From DATJFH01 sp035495815 (lineage in GTDB: Bacteria > Acidobacteriota > Terriglobia > Bryobacterales > Bryobacteraceae): a stretch of DNA of 8,362 bases. Location of the stretch: the NCBI GenBank assembly GCA_035495815.1, contig DATJFH010000133.1, forward strand, positions 1-8,362. Reading direction: 5' to 3'. Below are positions 1 through 6,130 of the stretch, in pieces (position 1 is the first letter of the stretch; each line of letters starts with the position of its first letter). A program made the translations under genes and the position numbers. The notes under the pieces are model-generated. The model was not told where the DNA came from. It did no database searches and saw only the letters and a list, made by a program, of their open reading frames with translations.

Positions 1-519
1 ATTGACCAGGATCTTCCTGCCGATGACCTTGGGATCGTCCACGAAGCGGCTGTGCCAGTAGTCATAGCTCAGCACCACGACGGGATGGCCCTGATAAACC
101 TGATCATCCTCCTGAGAATTGAAGACCCGCCCCACGGCCGCCGATACCCCCAGCATCGAAAAATAATTTCCGGAGACCATCTCGGCGTCCACCCGCTCCG
201 TGTTCTCGTCGACCGTAACGGAGGTGGAAACCAGACGGCGGCACAGGACCTCGGCCAACGGCATCGCCTTTTGCTGAAAGTCCCGGTACATCGGATAGGA
301 GTGCATCCGGTCGCCCATATTGCTTCCGTTATGGGCTCCCCGCTGATAGAGCATCACCAGACTATCGGGATCCTTGATGGGTAAGCGCCGCAGCAGCACC
401 TGGTCAAGCAGTGTGAAAATCGCGGTGTTACAACCGATGCCCAGCGCGACCGATAGAATCGCCACTGTGGAGAATAATGGACTGCGGCGAAGCGAGCGGA
501 GAGCGAATCGAAGGTCCAT
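1..519 (-). CDS. ADOP/MacB-like ABC-type permease, N-terminal part (cut by window edge)
   Basis: I translated the minus strand by hand; the frame stays open to base 1, giving the first 173 residues. The protein starts MDLRFALRSLRRSPLFSTVA, followed by a long hydrophobic segment (about residues 14-38). It then has LPIKDPDSLV (about 46-55), VSGNYFSMLGV (about 115-125) and a PVVVLSYDYWHSRF-type block (about 146-159). These are hallmarks of the MacB periplasmic core domain in acidobacterial duplicated orphan permeases (ADOPs), which run about 800-900 aa with two FtsX/MacB units and no ATPase of their own. The transported substrate is unknown. The ATG at 519 has a possible Shine-Dalgarno AGGTGAG about 10 nt upstream. 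An in-frame GTG at 534 would add VSNLL, which suits family N-termini of the 'SNLLxDLRyA' type, so the start is uncertain by 5 codons. The gene is divergent from the carrier/glycosyltransferase block, so an export role for that product is possible but unproven. Confidence 0.88.
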   Translation of the reverse strand, partial: MDLRFALRSLRRSPLFSTVAILSVALGIGCNTAIFTLLDQVLLRRLPIKDPDSLVMLYQRGAHNGSNMGDRMHSYPMYRDFQQKAMPLAEVLCRRLVSTSVTVDENTERVDAEMVSGNYFSMLGVSAAVGRVFNSQEDDQVYQGHPVVVLSYDYWHSRFVDDPKVIGRKILVN

Positions 520-646
520 GAGTAGATTGCTCACCTAGTTCTATACGCAGATTCCCGTCATAAGTTAGCGGAAAAATAAGACCGGCTCGCCGATCCACCG
601 GCTGAATGGAGTCACGCCGGCACACACGGCTCTCTCCGCAAGTACA
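520..646. other. Divergent intergenic region between permease and FkbH-carrier genes
   Basis: This 127-bp spacer separates two divergently transcribed genes and must hold the control signals of both. It contains a relatively AT-rich patch (about 553-580) and a direct repeat ACCGGCT at 581-587 and 597-603, spaced 16 bp start to start. I see no strong plus-strand promoter and no good Shine-Dalgarno directly before the ATG at 647. No RNA gene or credible small ORF is visible. Confidence 0.5.
540..568 (-). promoter_or_regulatory. Candidate sigma-70-like promoter for the permease gene
   Basis: Read on the minus strand, a -10-like TATAGA (540-545) lies 17 bp from a weak -35-like CTAACT (563-568). 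Predicted initiation would fall near 533, inside the possible Shine-Dalgarno of the ATG at 519. This makes the call tentative, and it would argue against the GTG start at 534. Confidence 0.2.
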
Positions 647-2806
647 ATGAAATTCTGGCAACCGCCAAACGATCGCATACCGGTGACCCTATCGAACACG
701 ACCAACCCGCCTGCTGCCGCATTTCGCTTTTGCATTGGCGCCACGTTCACAGCCGATCCTCTGTCCCGCGTCATCTCCTTTTGGGGACGGCGGCTGAGTC
801 AGGATTTCGAGACACGGTTTGCTCCGTACCATCAGATCGAGCAGACGCTGCTCGACCCGGCCGGCCTGTTCGCGGCCAATCGGGGCGGCATCAACGCCAT
901 CCTGATCCGGCTCGAAGACTTCGGCCAGGATCTCGGCCGTATCCGGTCGAATATCCATCACCTGCTGGACGTCCTGCCATCGGTCCACTTCACCGCGCCG
1001 TCGGTTCTTTGTCTGTGCCCCGCGTCCGTCGCGTTCAATTCCGATCCGGCGCGACTGCGTGACGCCCGCGAAATCGAGTCCATGATCTCTTCCGCCGCCG
1101 CTGGAATTCCCGGAATGCAGTGGCTGCATTACGGAGAGATCGCCCGCCAGTATCCGGTGGAAGACTACGAAGCCCCGGGGGCCGGCCAGCTCGGCCACAT
1201 TCCCTATACCGACGCCTGGTACGCCGCGCTCGGAACGGCGCTCGTGCGCTTCGCCCATGCGATCACGCGCCCACCTTACAAAGTTGTCGCGCTCGACTGC
1301 GACAACACGCTCTGGAGCGGTATTTGCGGCGAAGACGGACCGACCGGCGTCGTCCTGGACGAGCCTCGCCGCCGGCTGCAGGAGTTCATGCTGAGGCAGC
1401 GGGATTCCGGCATGCTGCTCGCCATGGCCAGTAAGAACAATGAATCGGACGTGATCGAGGTCTTCGAGAACAATCCGGAGATGCCGCTCCAGCTCCGCCA
1501 TTTCGCCGCCTGGCGCATCAACTGGGAGTCCAAGGGCGAAAATCTGGCCGCTTTAGCCCGTGAGCTCGACCTGGGCGCCGACAGCTTCATCTTTGTCGAC
1601 GACAACCCCAAAGAATGCGCCGAAGTGGAGAGCATATCTCCCGAAACGCTGGCGATCCCGCTGCCCGCGGATCCCGCCGGGATTGAGCGCTTTCTCGATC
1701 ACCTGTGGGCTTTCGACCGTCCGGTAGTGACGGAAGAGGATCGCAACCGCAACGCCTACTACCGGCAAAGCCGCGAGTTCAGCGCGGAGTTGCGGCGGAC
1801 TTCGAGCCTCGAGCAGTTCCTGGCCAACTTGAATCTGGAGGTCCGTATCCAACCTTTGACTGCGCGGAGCCTGCCGCGCGCGGCCCAGCTTACCCAGCGC
1901 ACCAATCAGTTCAACTTCTCCGGAGTGCGCCGCACCGGGGCCGAAATCCAGAATCTGATCGACGCCGGGAGCCACCAATGCTTCACCGTAGACGTCAGCG
2001 ACCGCTTTGGCGATTACGGCCTGGTCGGCCTGATGATCGTAACTCGCGAAAACGGGCTCGTTATCGACAGCTTTCTGTTGAGCTGCCGCGCGCTCGGCCG
2101 CGGTGTGGAGCACCGCATGATGGCGTTTCTGGCGGAACTGGCGTCCCGGGACGGCTCCAGCGTGGTCGCGGCGCCCCTCGTTCCGACCCGCAGGAATGCG
2201 CCCGCCCGGCAGTTCCTGGAGGGCATCGAAGGAGCTGTCCGGTCGGCGTCCGAGACTGGCTGGACTTATCTTTTCCCGGTTGCGGCGATCCTCGGACTCG
2301 AGTGGAAGCCCGTCGCCGCCGCCGAAGGTCCCGCTCCGGCGGCAAGACCGGCGCATGCCGCCGCGAAACGCATCGATTACGTGCAGATCGCGCGGACCCT
2401 CTCCACTCCGTCCCAGATCGTTACGGAAATGCGCCGGCAAAGCCGCGGCGCCCTGGCAGGTCCGTCCACGGCGACCGAATCCACGCTGGCCGAAATCTGG
2501 GCGGATTTGCTGAAAGTCCCGTCCGTTGAGCTCTCCGACAACTTCTTCGACCTCGGCGGGCACTCACTTCTGGCGGTCCTGCTGCTGGTGCGGATCCACG
2601 AAACCTTCGGCGTCGAGTTGTCGATCGATGATGTGTATTCGAGCGGCCTCACCCTTGCCGATCTGTCCCAGCGCATCGACCTGGCGCGGCTGGGCGGCCT
2701 CGATTCGGCCGGCTACGCCGACCTGCTGCGCGAGATCGAAGGCCTGTCCGATGAAGAGGCGCGACGCCTGCTGGCCGAAAGCGAACCTGAAGCGGGACGG
2801 GCCTGA
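647..2806 (+). CDS. FkbH-like HAD-IIIC glyceryl transferase/phosphatase fused to a phosphopantetheine carrier domain
   Basis: The 719-aa protein has three parts. Residues about 25-205 match the FkbH N-terminal region (ATFTADPL at 32-39). Residues about 210-355 form a HAD-IIIC core with motif I DCDNTLWSG (217-225, nucleophile D217), motif II ASKN (261-264), a lysine at 296 in WESKGEN, and motif III VDDNP (317-321). Residues about 385-550 form the FkbH acyltransferase-like C-terminal part, with TNQFNFSG (419-426), DRFGDYGLVG (452-461) and SCRALGRGVE (479-488). A PCP-type carrier follows (about 612-675), with DNFFDLGGHS at 631-640 and pantetheinylation site S640. The tail has EGLSDEEARRLL (698-709), like NRPS C-termini. 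FkbH enzymes dephosphorylate 1,3-bisphosphoglycerate and load D-glyceryl on a carrier; here the carrier is in cis. All visible motifs are intact. The ATG at 647 keeps the full N-terminal domain but lacks a clear Shine-Dalgarno. The exact acyl unit is inferred from the family. Confidence 0.92.
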   Translation: MKFWQPPNDRIPVTLSNTTNPPAAAFRFCIGATFTADPLSRVISFWGRRLSQDFETRFAPYHQIEQTLLDPAGLFAANRGGINAILIRLEDFGQDLGRIRSNIHHLLDVLPSVHFTAPSVLCLCPASVAFNSDPARLRDAREIESMISSAAAGIPGMQWLHYGEIARQYPVEDYEAPGAGQLGHIPYTDAWYAALGTALVRFAHAITRPPYKVVALDCDNTLWSGICGEDGPTGVVLDEPRRRLQEFMLRQRDSGMLLAMASKNNESDVIEVFENNPEMPLQLRHFAAWRINWESKGENLAALARELDLGADSFIFVDDNPKECAEVESISPETLAIPLPADPAGIERFLDHLWAFDRPVVTEEDRNRNAYYRQSREFSAELRRTSSLEQFLANLNLEVRIQPLTARSLPRAAQLTQRTNQFNFSGVRRTGAEIQNLIDAGSHQCFTVDVSDRFGDYGLVGLMIVTRENGLVIDSFLLSCRALGRGVEHRMMAFLAELASRDGSSVVAAPLVPTRRNAPARQFLEGIEGAVRSASETGWTYLFPVAAILGLEWKPVAAAEGPAPAARPAHAAAKRIDYVQIARTLSTPSQIVTEMRRQSRGALAGPSTATESTLAEIWADLLKVPSVELSDNFFDLGGHSLLAVLLLVRIHETFGVELSIDDVYSSGLTLADLSQRIDLARLGGLDSAGYADLLREIEGLSDEEARRLLAESEPEAGRA

Positions 2807-2815
2807 GCTGCCGCC

Positions 2816-4024
2816 ATGCGGATTCTTCTCACCTCCAGCGCCACTCACCATCCCGCCCGCGGAGGCTCCACGCGCAGCAATCTCGTCTGGCTGGAACACC
2901 TGGCTTCAAACGGGCACCAGTGCCTGGTGGTCTGTCCGGGGGACGCCGACGCTTCCCACTCGACGCGCGAAGGAGTGCCGATCGCTGCATTCAGGGATCT
3001 GGTAAGACGGCGCGCCGTGCTGCGCGAGCAGATACTGCGTTTCGAACCCGATTTCGTTCTGGTGTCGTCTGAAGATTTGAGCCACATGCTCCTGCGCGAA
3101 GCCTGCGCGGCCGCGCCGGACCGCATCGTATATCTGGCTCACACGCCGCAGTTCTACCCGTTCGGCCCCGCCAGTTGGAATCCCGACCTGCATGCCGCGT
3201 CGCTCATCCGCGAAGCTCGGGCCATCGTCGCCATCGGGAACCACATGCAGGCCTACATCCGGCAGCACCTGGGCCGTGAAGCCGCCGTCATTCATCCACC
3301 GATTTACGGTGAGCCCCCGTTTGCCCGCTTCGGCGCCTTCGGGGAAGGCTGGGTACTGATGATCAATCCGTGCGTGGTCAAGGGTATTCGCATCTTCCTG
3401 GCGCTGGCGCGCGCCTTCCCGGCTACACCGTTCGCCGCCCTCAAGGGCTGGGGCACCACGGCCGCGGACCTGGCTGCGCTGGCCGAGCTGCCCAACGTGA
3501 CCGTGCTCGATACGGTGCCCAATATCGAACAGGCGCTCTCCCGTTCGCTTTTGCTGCTGATGCCGTCGCTATGGTACGAAGGCTTCGGACTGATCGCCAT
3601 GGAGGCCATGCTCCGCGGACTGCCGGTGATCTCCAGCGATTCCGGTGGGCTTGCAGAAGCCAAGCGGGGCACCCGTTTCGTCATTCCGGTGCGTCCTATC
3701 GAGAAATACGAGCCTGAGTTCGACGAGAACCATATGCCGAAACCGGTGGAAGTGGAGCAGGACATCGCGCCGTGGGAGCGGGCGCTGGCGGCGCTGGTGG
3801 GCGATCACGACACTTACGCGGCCGAGGCAGAGGCGTCCCGCCGGGCGGCTCTGCGCTTTGTCGGCTCGCTGCGGGCTTCGCGAATGGAAGACATGCTCCT
3901 GGGACTCGGCGCCTCCGGGCCCATCGCGGCCATCGAGCCCAAGCCGGGCGGACCGCTCGAGACTCTATCTCCGGCGCGCCGGGCGCTGCTATTGCGCAAG
4001 CTGCGGGAGCGCGCTCAGAAGTAA
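2816..4024 (+). CDS. GT-B fold glycosyltransferase, family 4-like (first of a tandem pair)
   Basis: The 402-aa cytoplasmic protein begins MRILLTSSATHHPARGGSTR, a typical GT-B N-terminal strand and glycine-rich loop. The donor-binding half has NPCVVKGI (184-191) and the retaining-GT signature PSLWYEGFGLIAMEAM (250-265), with the EX7E pair E255/E263. VISSDSGGLAEAK (271-283) follows. These features indicate a nucleotide-sugar-dependent retaining glycosyltransferase of the GT4 type; sugar and acceptor cannot be read from sequence. Residues about 384-402 (LSPARRALLLRKLRERAQK) look like the short linkers found between NRPS domains. The gene starts 9 bp after the FkbH-carrier stop and its stop overlaps the next gene's ATG, so the three genes are probably co-translated. 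It lacks a strong Shine-Dalgarno. Family membership is firm, while its role in modifying a carrier-bound or released product is inferred from context. Confidence 0.9.
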   Translation: MRILLTSSATHHPARGGSTRSNLVWLEHLASNGHQCLVVCPGDADASHSTREGVPIAAFRDLVRRRAVLREQILRFEPDFVLVSSEDLSHMLLREACAAAPDRIVYLAHTPQFYPFGPASWNPDLHAASLIREARAIVAIGNHMQAYIRQHLGREAAVIHPPIYGEPPFARFGAFGEGWVLMINPCVVKGIRIFLALARAFPATPFAALKGWGTTAADLAALAELPNVTVLDTVPNIEQALSRSLLLLMPSLWYEGFGLIAMEAMLRGLPVISSDSGGLAEAKRGTRFVIPVRPIEKYEPEFDENHMPKPVEVEQDIAPWERALAALVGDHDTYAAEAEASRRAALRFVGSLRASRMEDMLLGLGASGPIAAIEPKPGGPLETLSPARRALLLRKLRERAQK

Positions 4025-6042
4025 TGCGCATCCTGCTGGCGCAGAATTCGCTCTATTATCCCTCGCACGGCGGCGGCGACCGGTCAAACCGCCTGCTCAT
4101 GGAGGCGCTGGCGGCTCGCGGCCACGAAACACGTGTGGCTGCGCGCATCGAGCGTTTCGGGACGGCCCCGCATGAGGAGTACCTGAAGCAGCTTTCGACT
4201 CGCGGCGTCAGGCCCGAGACGGCTCTGCCGGAAGTTCGGTTTACTTTGCACGGTGTCGACATCCGCACGCTCACCGCCGACGCCCATTTCCGCGCCTTCT
4301 TCGCAGCCCATGTGCAGGCGTTCGACCCGGACGTGATTCTCACCTCCACCGACGATCCGGCCCAGATGCTGCTCGACATCGCTCTGCGCGCGCCCCGCGC
4401 CCGCGTGGTTCACCTGGTTCGCGCCACCATCGCGGTCCCCTTCGGTCCGGACAGCTCGGGTCCGAATACCCGGCGCGCGGACCATCTGCGGCAGGTGGAC
4501 GGCATCGTCGGGGTGAGCGAATACGTCGCCCGGTATGTACGGCAGTGGGGCGGCGTAGACGCGGTCCACGTGCCGATCTCACTCTTCGAGTCCGGCGAGT
4601 ACCCTGACGTGGGCGGGTTCGACAATCCTTTCGTGACGCTGGCCAATCCGTGCGCCGTGAAAGGCATTGCCCTCTTCCTGGCGCTGGCCGGCCGTATGCC
4701 CTCGGTGAGCTTCGCGGCGGCGCCCACCTGGGGGACGAATGCGGAGGATCTTGCGGCTCTGCGCGAACATCCGAACATTACGGTGCTCGAACCGGTTGAC
4801 GAGATCGGAGATCTGCTACGGCGCACGCGCGTCCTGCTCGTCCCATCGCTTTGGGCCGAGGCGCGCTCGCGCATCGTGGTCGAGGCGATGGCGCACGGCG
4901 TGCCCGTGATTGCCAGCAACGTCGGTGGGATTCCGGAAGCCAAGCTCGGCGTCCCCTACCTGCTGCCGGTGAATCCGATCACCCGTTACAAGCATGCGGT
5001 CGACGAGAAGATGGTGCCGGTGGCCGAAGTCCCGCCGCAGGACGCCGGACCGTGGCAGGCTGCGCTCGAAGAGCTGCTCGGAGACGAGGACTGGTACCGC
5101 CGTCTCTCGCGGGAATCGCGGGCGGCGGCGCTCGGCTACGTGCGCGGATTGAGCGTGGAGCCGTTCGAGCGGTTCTTGGAAAAGATCGCCGCCGCTCCGA
5201 AGCGCGGGACAGCGCAGCCGGCGGCGCCGAAGCTTTCGGCCGAGAAGCAAAAGCTGCTGGCGTTGCGATTAAAACAACGCGTTCACGAGCATCCGTGGTT
5301 CCCTTACATGCAGCCGAAGCCCTCCCGATTGCGGCTCTTCTGTTTTCCCTTCGCCGGCGCGGGCGCGCTCGCTTACGCGCCCTGGACTCCGGCGCTGGCC
5401 GCGGCCGCCAGCGTCTGCGCGGTCCGGCTGCCCGGGCGCGAAACGCGGCTGGCCGAGAAACCGGCCGCCAGCATGCCTGAGCTGATCGAGCGGCTCGAAG
5501 CCGCCATCGAGCCGTACCTCGATCATCCTTTCGCATTCGCCGGACACAGCATGGGAGGCGCGATCGCCTTCGAGCTGGCGCGGGCTCTGCGACGCCGCGG
5601 CCGGCCTCGACCGCTGGCTCTCTATGTTTCGGCCTCGCGAGCCCCGCAGTTTCGTCTGAACTGGACTCCGCCGCCCGCCCCCACAGAGGCGGAGTTCCTG
5701 GAGCAGCTGCGGAGGCTCGACGGCATCCCCGCCGAAATCCTGGACAATCCGCAGGCGATGGAGTTGGCTCTGCCCGTGCTCCTGTCCGATACCGCGCTCT
5801 ACCGAAGCTATGTCTATGAACCGGAGCCCCCGCTCGATATTCCGATCTTCGCCTACGGCGGGCGCGAGGATCCGAACATAGGGCCGGAACACCTGGAAGC
5901 CTGGCGCGCCCAGACCACGTCGAGCTTTGCCCGACGCGAGTTCGAAGGCGGGCATTTCTTCATCCGGTCGTCACGCGAGGCATTCCTGGCCGCGCTGCTG
6001 CAGGATTTGGAATTGATTCGAGCGGCGAACCGCCTGCCATGA
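4024..6042 (+). CDS. Glycosyltransferase (GT4-like) - type II-like thioesterase fusion
   Basis: This 672-aa protein joins two enzymes in one uninterrupted frame. Residues 1-390 are a GT-B glycosyltransferase paralogous to the preceding gene. It has the glycine-rich HGGGDRSN start (15-22), NPCAVKGI (208-215), and PSLWAEARSRIVVEAM (274-289) with EX7E residues E279/E287. A linker (about 391-432) holds KLSAEKQKLLALRLKQR (403-419), similar to NRPS interdomain linkers. Residues about 433-665 are an alpha/beta-hydrolase thioesterase of the TEII/GrsT type. It has FCFPFAGAGA (439-448), RLPGRETRL (468-476), GHSMGG with nucleophile S509, a probable acid D616 in GGREDPN and H644 in EGGHFF. Such enzymes hydrolyse acyl chains from carrier proteins, and the carrier here is encoded two genes upstream. 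I chose the ATG at 4024 because it overlaps the previous stop (TAATG) and gives the same MRILL start as the paralogue. The frame is open further upstream to 3772, but that part overlaps the previous gene. Confidence 0.9.
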   Translation: MRILLAQNSLYYPSHGGGDRSNRLLMEALAARGHETRVAARIERFGTAPHEEYLKQLSTRGVRPETALPEVRFTLHGVDIRTLTADAHFRAFFAAHVQAFDPDVILTSTDDPAQMLLDIALRAPRARVVHLVRATIAVPFGPDSSGPNTRRADHLRQVDGIVGVSEYVARYVRQWGGVDAVHVPISLFESGEYPDVGGFDNPFVTLANPCAVKGIALFLALAGRMPSVSFAAAPTWGTNAEDLAALREHPNITVLEPVDEIGDLLRRTRVLLVPSLWAEARSRIVVEAMAHGVPVIASNVGGIPEAKLGVPYLLPVNPITRYKHAVDEKMVPVAEVPPQDAGPWQAALEELLGDEDWYRRLSRESRAAALGYVRGLSVEPFERFLEKIAAAPKRGTAQPAAPKLSAEKQKLLALRLKQRVHEHPWFPYMQPKPSRLRLFCFPFAGAGALAYAPWTPALAAAASVCAVRLPGRETRLAEKPAASMPELIERLEAAIEPYLDHPFAFAGHSMGGAIAFELARALRRRGRPRPLALYVSASRAPQFRLNWTPPPAPTEAEFLEQLRRLDGIPAEILDNPQAMELALPVLLSDTALYRSYVYEPEPPLDIPIFAYGGREDPNIGPEHLEAWRAQTTSSFARREFEGGHFFIRSSREAFLAALLQDLELIRAANRLP

Positions 6043-6079
6043 AGTGGATGATCTTATAGCAGCCGGTTCTTACCGCGGT

Positions 6080-6109
6080 TCCAGAGTCTGCGCGCATCGG
6101 TGATATTAT
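6080..6109 (+). promoter_or_regulatory. Candidate promoter before the Tat-protein gene
   Basis: The 88-bp gap after the thioesterase fusion gene contains a -10-like TATTAT (6104-6109, five of six consensus bases). A weak -35-like TCCAGA (6080-6085) lies 18 bp upstream. Initiation near 6116 would leave a leader of roughly 15 nt that still includes the Shine-Dalgarno at 6119. The spacing is plausible but the -35 is poor. No stem-loop plus T-run terminator is visible in the gap. Confidence 0.22.
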
Positions 6110-6118
6110 GGCCCCGAC

Positions 6119-6124
6119 GGAGGT
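6119..6124 (+). promoter_or_regulatory. Strong ribosome binding site GGAGGT
   Basis: GGAGGT lies 6 nt before the ATG at 6131, close to the ideal anti-16S complement and spacing. It fixes that start codon. It is the only strong Shine-Dalgarno in the window, which supports a fresh translational start here and not coupling to the upstream block. Confidence 0.75.
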
Positions 6125-6130
6125 CGAACG

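Noticed and set aside
52..384. A 110-aa plus-strand open frame near the left edge
   Set aside because: It is antisense to the permease N-terminus, whose family motifs are unmistakable; the plus-strand translation has none.
1553..2563. A 336-aa open frame on the minus strand opposite the FkbH-carrier gene
   Set aside because: The plus strand here encodes clear conserved FkbH and carrier motifs; the antisense translation shows no family features.
3772..4023. Upstream extension of the GT-thioesterase frame by 84 codons
   Set aside because: The extension overlaps the end of the preceding gene in another frame and is low-complexity. The ATG at 4024 gives the same N-terminus as the paralogous enzyme and a TAATG overlap.
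647..6042. Methoxymalonyl-ACP biosynthesis locus
   Set aside because: FkbH is one component of that pathway, but the acyl-CoA dehydrogenases and O-methyltransferase that normally accompany it are absent, so glyceryl loading alone is the supportable reading.
6043..6078. Possible transcription terminator after the thioesterase fusion gene
   Set aside because: There is only a short ACCGCGGT palindrome (6072-6079) and no stem-loop followed by a T-run.
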